Of a stretch of DNA of 64,000 bases, positions 36,255 through 43,926 are shown in pieces. Each line of letters opens with the position of its first letter. Position 1 is the first letter of the stretch. The translations under genes and the position numbers were made by a program. The notes under the pieces were generated by a model. It was given only the letters and a program-made list of their open reading frames with translations. It ran no database searches and was not told where the DNA came from. The DNA comes from Flavobacterium soli DSM 19725 (GTDB lineage: Bacteria > Bacteroidota > Bacteroidia > Flavobacteriales > Flavobacteriaceae), in contig NZ_KE383907.1 of the NCBI RefSeq assembly GCF_000422705.1, forward strand, positions 309,327-373,326, written 5' to 3'.

Positions 36255-36320
36255 CAACTTTTCCTTGAAAAATTTGGGAAAGTGTGGTTCGGAATCGTTA
36301 CACACTTGTAATAATATTAA

Positions 36321-36359
36321 GGCAGGTTAATGAATGAGCTAACATTTCACTAACCTGCC
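36321..36359. terminator. Inverted repeat in the gap between efflux and HxlR modules
   Basis: GGCAGGTTA (36321-36329) and TAACCTGCC (36351-36359) form a perfect 9-bp stem with a 21-base loop. It lies in the 233-base gap after the DUF2798 gene (leftward transcription), so it may end that message; there is no clear T-tract, and an operator is the alternative. Nothing else is visible in this gap apart from the regulator's operator. Confidence 0.4.
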
Positions 36360-36416
36360 ATAAAGTTCTTGAGGTTTATTTTGCAAGCCTAAACAATAAA
36401 ATCAAATCACCTTATA

Positions 36417-36659
36417 TCAGTTTTTAGTTGATCGATTTTTTAAAATGAAACCAGTTAACTTATTCGCTAATGGAATTAGTAATAAAACAGCTAAGTAAGC
36501 TACAGGTAATCCTGCAAACCATGATATAATAAAATTGGTAATGAAGTTATCCGAATAAGTATGCTTCAGAAAATGTGATGTGGATGACATAATGAATGTT
36601 GTCGGAAATACTACAAAAAAAGTACTGATATATTTGGAATATTTATGATCGTTTTTCAT
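36417..36659 (-). CDS. DUF2798 small membrane protein
   Basis: 80 residues with two predicted membrane helices ('YISTFFVVFPTTFIMSSTSH' and 'FAGLPVAYLAVLLLIPLA') and a conserved polar end 'KLTGFIL'. The family is of unknown function. Its start is 2 bases from the stop of the SnoaL-like gene, so the pair forms a small operon divergent from the HxlR regulator. Confidence 0.72.
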   Translation of the reverse strand: MKNDHKYSKYISTFFVVFPTTFIMSSTSHFLKHTYSDNFITNFIISWFAGLPVAYLAVLLLIPLANKLTGFILKNRSTKN

Positions 36660-36661
36660 TA

Positions 36662-37429
36662 CTAAAATTTTCCATTGGTGTTTTTTCTTTTATCAAGTTC
36701 AGGAATCGCTTCAATCACGTCCCAATGTTCCACTATTTTATCTTCTTCTATTCGATAAAGATCATAAAAGGCTGAATGCTCACCGCCAAAATATCCTTCG
36801 CTCAGTACCAGAACAAAGTTGCCTTCTCCTAAAACTTTATGTATTTGAGCATATTTTTGCGGTTTATCTTCCTTTTCCCATTGTGACAGCATATCCATAA
36901 ACTCTTTTACTCCATCGCCCATATGAGGATTATGTTGTATTAGTCTATCGCCATCAAAATATTTTGAAATATCCCTCAGGTTCCCGTCGATTAATATGTT
37001 TTGAACAAAATCTTGTGCTAATTTTTTATTTGAATCTGTTTTATGGTGGTCGATGGCCTTAGTTTTTCCATCCGTCATTGTCCTGCCACTTTTATTTAAT
37101 TTTCTTGGGTTGATTTGAAGATTATCCCAGTGTTCAACGCTTACACCATTTTCAAAACGATGTATGTCAAATGCCGCGGTATAGTCAAATAAAAAATAAT
37201 CGACATGAACAAAACCGTAATCACCATCCTGAAATTGACGAACCACATTTGTATATACTTTATGCATCGGCATTTGGTCATGTAAAGCTAAAATTGCCTG
37301 TAAGCCTGTTTCAACATTTGGATTGTGCTGTTTATAAGAAGTTGGATGGATAAGTCCGGTTTCTTCTAATGTTGCTGTTTCAATGCTATTCTGGATAGTA
37401 GCAGCCTTATCTTTGTTTGATAATTCCAT
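36662..37429 (-). CDS. Double NTF2/SnoaL-like domain protein
   Basis: 255 residues, no signal peptide. Two copies of a SnoaL-like alpha+beta fold: the first ends 'FENGVSVEHWDNLQINP' (about 105), the second ends 'EEDKIVEHWDVIEAIPE' (about 240). Both carry the 'VEHWD' strand typical of predicted SnoaL-like polyketide-cyclase/ester-type proteins. The catalytic function is not known. The gene is divergent from an HxlR regulator 151 bases away, which suggests redox- or electrophile-induced expression. Confidence 0.8.
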   Translation of the reverse strand: MELSNKDKAATIQNSIETATLEETGLIHPTSYKQHNPNVETGLQAILALHDQMPMHKVYTNVVRQFQDGDYGFVHVDYFLFDYTAAFDIHRFENGVSVEHWDNLQINPRKLNKSGRTMTDGKTKAIDHHKTDSNKKLAQDFVQNILIDGNLRDISKYFDGDRLIQHNPHMGDGVKEFMDMLSQWEKEDKPQKYAQIHKVLGEGNFVLVLSEGYFGGEHSAFYDLYRIEEDKIVEHWDVIEAIPELDKRKNTNGKF

Positions 37430-37580
37430 AATTTTTATTTTTATAAATTTACAGAGGCAAAGCTACGTTGATAGAATGTCAGGTAAAATATGGGGCAAAA
37501 TATTGACATGGTGAAAATTTTATCCCTATTGTCATACAGAATTAAAGTAATAATTTTAAGGATTTAAATAATATTGGCAC

Positions 37581-37967
37581 ATGTACGAGAAGAAGATACC
37601 AAAGGATTTTAGCTGCGGAATGGGTATTACGATGGAAATAATTGGAGGAAAATGGAAACCTTGCCTGATAAATTCAATTCATAAAGGTTTTTGCAGGCCT
37701 AGCGAACTGGCGAAACAGCACCCTGATGCCAGCAAAAGAGTACTGAACCTACAATTAAAAGAATTGGAAGAACATGGCGTGGTTTCAAAAATTATATATC
37801 CCGAATTGCCTCCAAAAGTAGAATATTTTTTAACTGATTTAGGGAAATCCCTTTTGCCACTTATTGGTGCAATGGAACAATGGGGTAGTGATTTCATGGA
37901 TGAATTTTATCAAAGGCAGGCAAATAAATATGCAAAGCAGGAAGAGGGAAGTTCAGCCGTGTTGTAA
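37581..37967 (+). CDS. HxlR-family transcriptional regulator
   Basis: 128 residues. N-terminal 'FSCGMGITMEIIGGKWKPCL' with the family cysteine just before the winged helix, then 'RPSELAKQHPDASKRVLNLQ' (recognition region) and 'GVVSKIIYPELPPKVEYFLT' (wing). HxlR proteins are dimeric sensors of electrophiles or oxidants, often through that Cys. It is divergent from the SnoaL/DUF2798 pair, its likely target, and converges on mobC with a 15-base gap. Confidence 0.88.
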   Translation: MYEKKIPKDFSCGMGITMEIIGGKWKPCLINSIHKGFCRPSELAKQHPDASKRVLNLQLKELEEHGVVSKIIYPELPPKVEYFLTDLGKSLLPLIGAMEQWGSDFMDEFYQRQANKYAKQEEGSSAVL

Positions 37968-37982
37968 TTCCAGCTAAGAGCT

Positions 37983-39986
37983 TTATTTATCTTCTTTCAC
38001 TAAATGCTGTAAATCCGGATCATTCTTGATACGCTCTATTTCACTTACAACAATATTCAGAATGTCGGATTTTATTCGTTTGTAATTGCTGTCGATTTCC
38101 TTTTTCATTTTATCCTCACCCTGCTCATTTACAAAAGATAAGATTTGCGGTATTTGCTCATAGGCTTTACTTTCTGCTGCTACCTTTTCATTGTCCACTA
38201 CAATTTCAGCATGGAAGATTTTCTGGTCGATACGCTCATCAAAGTTATCCGATACAGAACCGACGAACATACCTTGTGTCAAAGTTGAAATTTTCGAAGC
38301 AGGTATTAAGCTATCGAGCTGTGTGGATATAGAAGTAGATTTATCATTTCGGTTAATCGTCATACTTTGGCGTTTCTGCAATACTTTCCCAAAGCGTTCC
38401 GAAAGGCTCTTTGCCGTTTCGCCAACTACCTGCCCGGAGAAAATATTACCAACGGTATTTTGAATTACCTTACTTTCCTTGTCGCCATAATCCCTTGTTA
38501 ATTGCGAAAAATCCTGAAAGCCCAAACATACAGCCACCTTATTACTTCTCGCTGTTGCGATAAGATTATCCAGTCCCCTAAAATAAATTGTGGGCAGCTC
38601 ATCTATGATTACTGAACTCTTTAATTGCCCTTTTTTGTTGATGAGCTTAACAATACGGGAATTGTACAAACCCAATGCTGCGGAGTAGATATTTTGGCGG
38701 TCGGGATTATTACCCACGCACAAAATTTTAGGCTCTTTTGGGTTATTGATGTCGAGCGTAAAGTCATCGCCAGTCATAACCCAATACAACTGCGGGCTAA
38801 TCATTCTTGACAAAGGGATTTTTGCCGATGCAATCTGTCCCTGCAATTGGTCTTGTGCGCCACCTTGCCAGGCATCCATAAACGGAGAAAGATAGTTTTC
38901 CAAATCGGAATATGAGGTCAGAATGGTAAATACGTCCGAATACTTTTTATTCAGCAATTCAATGGCGTGCGGGAATGTACAATACTTACCATCCTCATAG
39001 ATTTTCAGATACCAAATAATGGCAGCCAATAGGATAATTGGGCTTTCCACGAAAAAATCCCCTTGCTTCTGTATCCAGCTTCGATTGAGGTTCAGCATTA
39101 TGGTGTAAGCCGCTTCGTAAGCGTCGGAAATGTCTGTCATAAAATCGGGATTGAGTGGATTGCACCTATGGCTCTTGCGTGGGTCATCGAAATTTATCAC
39201 ATAGAATTTTGGTTGAACTTTGTACTTATCCCGATGCTTCAATAAATGATTGTAGGCAATGGTGGAAAGGTCGTCAAATTTAAAATCATATATATACATA
39301 CTAAAGCCTTTCTCAATCTGCTGCTTGATGTAGTTGTTTACGATGGCATAAGATTTACCGGAACCCGGAGTACCCAACACGATTGATGCCCTGAAAGGAT
39401 TTACAATGTTTATCCAACCGTTGTTCCATTTGCCTTTGTAGTAAAATTTGGTGGGCAGGTTAACGGAATATTCATTTTCCATCAGCTTTGTTTCCTGTTG
39501 AAAGCTCTCGTTCTCGTTGTTGAAAACATCGTCCATTAAGTTGGTACGAAGCAAGCGGCTCATCCATACGCCCGCCATCAGCAAAGCAATATAACCTAAC
39601 GAGATAGTAAGGATATACAGAAATGTTCCTATTACCGGAGATAGCTTTAACAACGGCGTGTTCAGAAAGAACAGCACAAAACCAACGCCCAAAGCCACGT
39701 AGATTTTAGCCCAGGTTATCTTCTCATTCTTTACGCCTTTCGTTCCCAAACAACTCAAAGCAAGCAAAACCAAAGCGAACGCCTTGGTATAAAGGGTATG
39801 TGAAAACAAGCCCGCCGTCCGGTCGAAATTGCCTAATATCTTGTTGATTATTTCCAACGTCCAACCACGTTCTAAAAAGAACCCGTAGCAGAACCAATAA
39901 AGGTGCATCAGCACCAAAAGAATACTGACTGCCCGCATAAAAGCCATTATTTTGGCTAAACCTCTTAAATCGTCTTCTCCCTGCAT
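37983..39986 (-). CDS. mobC: Type IV coupling protein MobC (VirD4/TraG-like ATPase)
   Basis: 667 residues. Four N-terminal membrane helices (about 12-145) precede a P-loop ATPase: Walker A 'VLGTPGSGKSYAIVN' (about 204-218) and Walker B 'SSVIIDELPTIYF' (about 455-467); 'NTVGNIFSGQVVGETAKSLS' is a T4CP block. In Bacteroidota ICEs this protein, called MobC, docks the relaxosome at the transfer channel and pumps DNA. It is normally in one operon with mobB and mobA; here the mercury cargo separates it, and it has its own upstream motif pair (40050-40082). Confidence 0.9.
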   Translation of the reverse strand: MQGEDDLRGLAKIMAFMRAVSILLVLMHLYWFCYGFFLERGWTLEIINKILGNFDRTAGLFSHTLYTKAFALVLLALSCLGTKGVKNEKITWAKIYVALGVGFVLFFLNTPLLKLSPVIGTFLYILTISLGYIALLMAGVWMSRLLRTNLMDDVFNNENESFQQETKLMENEYSVNLPTKFYYKGKWNNGWINIVNPFRASIVLGTPGSGKSYAIVNNYIKQQIEKGFSMYIYDFKFDDLSTIAYNHLLKHRDKYKVQPKFYVINFDDPRKSHRCNPLNPDFMTDISDAYEAAYTIMLNLNRSWIQKQGDFFVESPIILLAAIIWYLKIYEDGKYCTFPHAIELLNKKYSDVFTILTSYSDLENYLSPFMDAWQGGAQDQLQGQIASAKIPLSRMISPQLYWVMTGDDFTLDINNPKEPKILCVGNNPDRQNIYSAALGLYNSRIVKLINKKGQLKSSVIIDELPTIYFRGLDNLIATARSNKVAVCLGFQDFSQLTRDYGDKESKVIQNTVGNIFSGQVVGETAKSLSERFGKVLQKRQSMTINRNDKSTSISTQLDSLIPASKISTLTQGMFVGSVSDNFDERIDQKIFHAEIVVDNEKVAAESKAYEQIPQILSFVNEQGEDKMKKEIDSNYKRIKSDILNIVVSEIERIKNDPDLQHLVKEDK

Positions 39987-40049
39987 TCTTTTTTAGTTTT
40001 AATGTTCGGGCGTGAATTTAAAGGCTCTACACAGCGGCTATAAGAATGT

Positions 40050-40082
40050 GGCAGTCAATGGCGGTGCGTGGCAGTGTTTGGC
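40050..40082 (-). promoter_or_regulatory. 20-bp-spaced motif pair upstream of mobC
   Basis: Minus strand: GCCAAACACTGCC (40082-40070) and GCCATTGACTGCC (40062-40050), starts 20 bp apart. A TATAG element starts at 40042, 8 bp further, and mobC starts at 39986. The motif points towards mobC, as at the other backbone loci. Confidence 0.65.
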
Positions 40083-40183
40083 GAAGTGATAAGAGTTGTA
40101 GCTTCTATGATCCTTTTGTATCGTAACATTTATGAAGCATCCAAATAAAAAATACTTTTAGTTGCTCTTCTGTTTTCTGTCCG

Positions 40184-40390
40184 TCAGCAACATTTTTTGT
40201 CCTGCTGAATTGGTGGACAAGGAACACTTCCGTAACTACAATAAACACAACAGTCTCCTTGTTTTGGTTTAAGAACTTGTTTGCATTTTTCACATTCGTA
40301 GAAATATTGGCAAGCGTCTGTCGGCATTGTTTCTTCTTTCTTGTGTCCGCAGTTGGGGCAAGTAATTGTTGATTGCAATATGATTTCCAT
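40184..40390 (-). CDS. Small Cys-rich metal-binding protein of the mercury operon
   Basis: 68 residues with ten cysteines. 'TCPNCGHKKEETMPTD' and 'YFYECEKCKQVLKPK' form a zinc-ribbon, then 'GDCCVYCSYGSVPCPPIQ' and a terminal 'KKCC'. The 'GDCCVxCSYG' block is typical of a small protein found next to merTP genes in Bacteroidota; its function is not established, but a mercury or heavy-metal buffer is likely. It starts 6 bases after the merTP stop. Confidence 0.75.
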   Translation of the reverse strand: MEIILQSTITCPNCGHKKEETMPTDACQYFYECEKCKQVLKPKQGDCCVYCSYGSVPCPPIQQDKKCC

Positions 40391-40396
40391 TTGGTT

Positions 40397-40990
40397 TTAT
40401 TTTTTGTCGGTTACAGAATATCCTGTTGAGTTAATTGCTTTTTCGACCTCAGAAATATTCGTTTTTGAGTTGTCAAATTCCACGATTGCGTTTCCTTTTT
40501 CGTATGAGGCGTTTGAACTTATTATTCCTGTCAATTTATTTACTTCGTGATTTACGTGTTCGCCACAACTTGCACAAGTCATTCCGCTAATCGTAAATTC
40601 TACTTTTTGAATATTGGATTTGTCCACCGCTATAATTTGCTTTTCTGTCTTTGGGTAGAAAATGCTTGAGTAGTATGGAAAGGCAAGCATTACGATTGCA
40701 AATGCTGTTACAATTCCTAAAAACATTTTTGACTGAATGAATTTTGGTTTTTCTTCTGTCTCACAATTGCAATCTATCTGCTTTTTGGGTTTCAACTTTT
40801 GATACCAAGCAAAACCAAGAACCAAAATTGTCAACCCGATAAAATAGGGTCGAAAAGGTTCAAGCCAAGAAAAAGTGGAAGCAAGACCGCTTGTTCCTGC
40901 AATAAGAGCCAATACTGGTGTGATGCAACAAAGAGAAGCTGCAATTGTAGTCAAAAGTCCTGCACCAATTAATTTTTTGTCAGTTTTCAT
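40397..40990 (-). CDS. MerT-MerP fusion mercuric transporter (MerTP)
   Basis: 197 residues. The MerT part has 'LCCITPVLALIAGTSGLAS' in helix 1 (vicinal Cys 21-22), helix 2 'YFIGLTILVLGFAWYQKL', a cytoplasmic 'CNCE' and a third helix. The C-terminal MerP/HMA domain, on the periplasmic side, carries 'GMTCASCGEHVNHEV' (CxxC). It takes Hg2+ into the cell, normally for reduction by MerA. No merA or merB is in the window. It overlaps the ArsR gene by 4 bases (ATGA). Confidence 0.88.
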   Translation of the reverse strand: MKTDKKLIGAGLLTTIAASLCCITPVLALIAGTSGLASTFSWLEPFRPYFIGLTILVLGFAWYQKLKPKKQIDCNCETEEKPKFIQSKMFLGIVTAFAIVMLAFPYYSSIFYPKTEKQIIAVDKSNIQKVEFTISGMTCASCGEHVNHEVNKLTGIISSNASYEKGNAIVEFDNSKTNISEVEKAINSTGYSVTDKK

Positions 40991-41361
40991 ATTGTTTCTA
41001 ATATTTTGTTTTCGTCAAGTATTTTGAAAAATGGTTTCAGCATTTTTTCATACTCTTTAGTCAGTGAGTGAAAAATAGTTTGAGCTTCTCGTTCGGTTTC
41101 AATAAGTTTTCTGTCTTTGAGTTTCCGCAAGTGTTGTGAAACCGCTGAAATTGTCATACCAAGAATATCACTTATATCACAAACACAAAGTCGTTTTTCT
41201 TCATAAAGTAGAAAGAGTATTTTCAGTCTTACATTGTTTCCCGCTAATTCAAGTCCGTTCGATAAATAGTCAAAAGAACCGTTGAGTTCTGAAACTCGGT
41301 CTTTACAGCGGTTTATTTGTTTAATGTCTGCTTGTTGTCGTATGCAAGAATTATTGTCCAT
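40987..41361 (-). CDS. ArsR/SmtB-family metal-sensing repressor
   Basis: 124 residues from the ATG at 41361 (a longer frame to 41445 adds 28 residues that cover the promoter). Winged helix with 'NVRLKILFLLYEEKRLCVCD', 'ISDILGMTISAVSQHLRKL' and 'ETEREAQTIFHSLT'. 'LCVCD' is the classic ELCVCDL-type metal site of ArsR/CadC proteins, so derepression by a thiophilic metal is expected. It replaces the MerR regulator of typical mer operons. The palindrome at 41386-41405 is the likely operator. Confidence 0.87.
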   Translation of the reverse strand: MDNNSCIRQQADIKQINRCKDRVSELNGSFDYLSNGLELAGNNVRLKILFLLYEEKRLCVCDISDILGMTISAVSQHLRKLKDRKLIETEREAQTIFHSLTKEYEKMLKPFFKILDENKILETI

Positions 41362-41365
41362 AGCA

Positions 41366-41405
41366 CAAAGATAGTCAATTTGTTTATTTAAGCAATTACT
41401 TAAAT
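41366..41405 (-). promoter_or_regulatory. ArsR operator and promoter of the mercury operon
   Basis: ATTTAAG (41386-41392), 6 bases, CTTAAAT (41399-41405) form a palindrome of the kind bound by ArsR/SmtB dimers. A minus-strand TATCTTTG (-7 box, 41366-41373) lies between it and the ATG at 41361. The box ends only 4 bases before the ATG, so the transcript probably has almost no leader. Confidence 0.65.
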
Positions 41406-41489
41406 ACAACTCAAATTCTTTCAGAATTATAAAGTGACAGCTCAATAAATCTTTTTAAAAACAGATTTTTAATTCCAAAATCTGACCTC

Positions 41490-42770
41490 TTACAGTCTTC
41501 TTTTTTTTTTCTTCTTCATTTTGTTAGCAAAATCCTGTTCCTCGTAATCATCGCCCTGTGCTTCGGGTAACAAACCGCCAAATGCCTCAATCAAACCGTC
41601 TTCGTGTTTTTCAGTAGTATTCAGGAAGTCGAACAAATGGTGTGGTTCTTCCGCAGGAAGATCTGCATCATTTGATGTGGATGTTTTTGGTGGTTGTACG
41701 GCAGGTTCTTTAATCTCCAGTTTGATATTATTGTTCCAATAATCATTAAAGGCATTGGCAGAAAGTTTCTTGCTCAAACGTGAACCGTTCCAAACCGTTT
41801 TAGAATTGTGGTCTATAAAAGTCATTCCGTAAATACGCCCTGTGTCATTTCTACGAACCACAACGTTAATGCCCTGTTCGCCTAACTGTTTTTTAAAAGC
41901 CTGTTCATCACTTGTGGTTTGCAGGGCAATAGTTACAACAGCTTTAATGGTTGGTTTTGTCGGGTGGTCTTTTAAATCCTCTTTGCATTTTGCAAAATGC
42001 AATTCCAAAGCCGGAAGCCCTGCATTTTTACCAAACAACGAAGCCTTGAACGGAAGCCCGGCTCTTTCGCCTTTTTCATTTAAAGGAATGTACAGTAAAC
42101 CCTGCCGTAGTTGTCCCTGCAATTCGCCCTGCACTTTTTCGGTAGTAACATTGAACAGGGAAAGCAAAGCATTGTATTCGCCCAAAGTCTGAAATTTATA
42201 ATAATTCGGCAGGTGGCGGACTACTGAAGCAATTTGACTTTTTACATCGCCTGCTTTGTAATCTACCGGACGGAAAACCTTATCATTCTGAGTGCGCTCT
42301 TTGTCTGTTGCAGGTATCAGCCCGTGTTGCCTTTCCAGTTCTCGGCATACATTCATTGACCGCATTTTCTCGAATTTGTCCGAAATCTTTTTGCCCTGCT
42401 CGTCCACGCAAACCGATACAATGTGTATATGGCTGCGGTCAATATCGGTATGCTTAAACACTACGAAAGGTTGTTCGCCGTAACCCATTTCCCGCATATA
42501 CTGCTCCGCCATTTGCCGAAACCTGTCATCGCTAACCTTATCTTTCGGGTCGGGATTAAGCGAAATATGCAACGTATGTTTCTCGGTATTACGGTTGGCT
42601 ATCAAATAAGGGGCAAAAGATTGTGCTAATTGTGCAACAGTATATGCTCCGTTTGACCTTTCGATTATCTTATTTGTGAACAGAATTTTTCCATTTTCAT
42701 TCTCCACTTTCAGATTGTTATATGCCAATGCTCCGTACAAATTTTCGCTTCTGCCGATTTTCGCTATCAT
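41490..42770 (-). CDS. mobB: Relaxase MobB
   Basis: 426 residues. An N-terminal relaxase domain: 'KHTDIDRSHIHIVS' near 104-117 is the HxDxxxxHxH metal site; 'LHISLNPDPKD' and 'MREMGYGEQPFVVF' are family blocks of Bacteroidota MobB (MOBP-like). The expected catalytic Tyr lies in the N-terminal half ('NLYGALAYNNLK' has two candidates). The C-terminus is acidic, then Lys-rich ('KMKKKKKRRL'). It nicks oriT and leads the strand into the recipient. Its start is 2 bases from the mobA stop. Confidence 0.9.
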   Translation of the reverse strand: MIAKIGRSENLYGALAYNNLKVENENGKILFTNKIIERSNGAYTVAQLAQSFAPYLIANRNTEKHTLHISLNPDPKDKVSDDRFRQMAEQYMREMGYGEQPFVVFKHTDIDRSHIHIVSVCVDEQGKKISDKFEKMRSMNVCRELERQHGLIPATDKERTQNDKVFRPVDYKAGDVKSQIASVVRHLPNYYKFQTLGEYNALLSLFNVTTEKVQGELQGQLRQGLLYIPLNEKGERAGLPFKASLFGKNAGLPALELHFAKCKEDLKDHPTKPTIKAVVTIALQTTSDEQAFKKQLGEQGINVVVRRNDTGRIYGMTFIDHNSKTVWNGSRLSKKLSANAFNDYWNNNIKLEIKEPAVQPPKTSTSNDADLPAEEPHHLFDFLNTTEKHEDGLIEAFGGLLPEAQGDDYEEQDFANKMKKKKKRRL

Positions 42771-42772
42771 TT

Positions 42773-43213
42773 CTAAGACTGTTTTTTTAGATGTTTTGCT
42801 TCAAATTCTTCAGTTATCTGAATGATTTTTTGGCATAGCATCGCCATTTCAGCCGTCTGTTTTTCCAATTTGTAAAGGAACGCTGCGGCTTTTTTCTCGG
42901 AAAAATTCTTGTACAGCAGCTTTACAATCTGGTTATAGTTTACACCAACGGAGCGAAACTGACTGTGAAACGAGGTTAATCTCATATAAAAATCAACCGT
43001 TCCCTTGTCAATTTTAACCGATTTCATTTCTTTACTGAACAGCAGAGAAATGATAAACTTTGCTTTATTGGGCATTCCCGATGTTTCAAAAAGCGATAAA
43101 AGTTTGGCATTTTCTTCATCAGTAAGACGAAAGACGTGGCGGTGGATACTTGGGTCGGTTTTTGCCTTCCGTCCGCCTTTATTTTGTTTTCTGTTATTAT
43201 TCTCATTCATCAC
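42773..43213 (-). CDS. mobA: Mobilisation accessory protein MobA (MobC/NikA-like relaxosome protein)
   Basis: 146 residues, highly basic. 'FRLTDEENAKLLSLFETSGM' (about 29-48) and 'KFIISLLFS' form the ribbon-helix-helix-like N-terminus of relaxosome accessory proteins; a coiled C-terminal half follows, with 'GVNYNQIVKLLYKNFSEKKA'. It binds near oriT and assists MobB. Its start faces the hairpin cluster at 43275-43414. Confidence 0.85.
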   Translation of the reverse strand: MMNENNNRKQNKGGRKAKTDPSIHRHVFRLTDEENAKLLSLFETSGMPNKAKFIISLLFSKEMKSVKIDKGTVDFYMRLTSFHSQFRSVGVNYNQIVKLLYKNFSEKKAAAFLYKLEKQTAEMAMLCQKIIQITEEFEAKHLKKQS

Positions 43214-43274
43214 TAATCCATTTTAAATTCACACAAAACCTCGACTTCGGAGTGGTTTTTCAAGCTCCCAGTAG

Positions 43275-43414
43275 GGCAAGTTGTTTTGAGGCACTAACTC
43301 GGTTTCGAGTGCCTCAAAACACAACTTGCCGTGTTCTGTTGAACACAAAAATCCGTCCGCCAAAAAAGGCGGAACCGGATTAAATGTAACAGGGAAAAAC
43401 GGCTCGATGCCGTT
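43275..43414. other. Candidate oriT: four consecutive hairpins
   Basis: A 21-bp inverted repeat (43275-43295 with 43308-43330, one 2-base bulge) is followed at once by GTGTTC/GAACAC (43331-43346), then CCGCC/GGCGG around six As (43357-43372) and AACGGC/GCCGTT (43398-43414). All lie directly in front of mobA-mobB, where an oriT belongs. No nick-site consensus was identified. The full gap 43214-43926 also contains a motif pair (43520-43552) and an 8-bp repeat array (43669-43740), but no gene. Confidence 0.6.
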
Positions 43415-43519
43415 CCCGTTACCCTCCGATTTGTCAAAAGTGTTTTGCATAAATCCATTAATAAAAATCATTGTACAAAGTAAAGCCCTGTTTACGAAAG
43501 CATTGTATTGTATAACAGT

Positions 43520-43603
43520 GCCAAACACTGCCTTTGAACGCCAAACACTGCCACACCGCAATCAGAGGGCAAATCAATCGCTTTATTTGCCGTATAATTT
43601 TAG
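43520..43603 (+). promoter_or_regulatory. 20-bp-spaced motif pair between oriT region and traA
   Basis: GCCAAACACTGCC occurs twice, at 43520-43532 and 43540-43552, an exact 20-bp step. TATAATTTTAG starts at 43593, the same word as at 17960. It faces the tra operon on the plus strand, though traA starts 324 bp further on. Confidence 0.65.
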
Positions 43604-43668
43604 TGCAGGTAGTAAAAAATGTATCTAAACAAAGAAGAAAATAAGGTTTGTAAACAGGCAGTTTGGAA

Positions 43669-43740
43669 TAAAAGCATAAGGTTTTAAAAGCATAAAACAA
43701 TAAAAGTGTAAAAGCATAAAAGCATAAAAGCGGTAAAGCA
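43669..43740. repeat. Array of 8-bp TAAAAGCA-type units
   Basis: TAAAAGC-type units start at 43669, 43685, 43701, 43709, 43717 and 43725, all in register with an 8-bp step; 43693 (TAAAACAA) and 43733 (GTAAAGCA) are degenerate members. 72 bp in all, about 190 bp upstream of traA. It could be a binding array for the ParA-type system, or a slippage-prone tract. Confidence 0.65.
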
Positions 43741-43926
43741 ATTTACCTGTTGCAAGGTTTGCCACTTGCCAAAGAATGTACCTAACAAGGCAAAAATGAA
43801 AGCAGATACCTGTGCAGGAAAGTACCCAAAAGGGAATGCAGGAATATAGGAATGAGGTAATAATCAGATAAACCAATATTCAATCCTGCAAAACAAATAA
43901 AGTGTGTAACAATAAATTTTTAAATA

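Noticed and set aside
37479..37532. TGTCA/TGACA repeats between the SnoaL and HxlR genes
   Set aside because: Only 5-bp arms in AT-rich sequence with varied spacing; not strong enough to call an HxlR operator.
40105..40293. Alternative minus-strand frame beside the Cys-rich mercury peptide
   Set aside because: It overlaps the GDCC peptide in another frame, and the other frame carries the clear Cys motifs.
43669..43740. Short tandem units resembling a CRISPR array
   Set aside because: Units are only 8 bp with no spacers and no cas genes nearby, so this is not a CRISPR.
43625..43876. Minus-strand 83-codon frame over the repeat array
   Set aside because: Composition is driven by the low-complexity repeat; no start context, no family, no neighbours on that strand.
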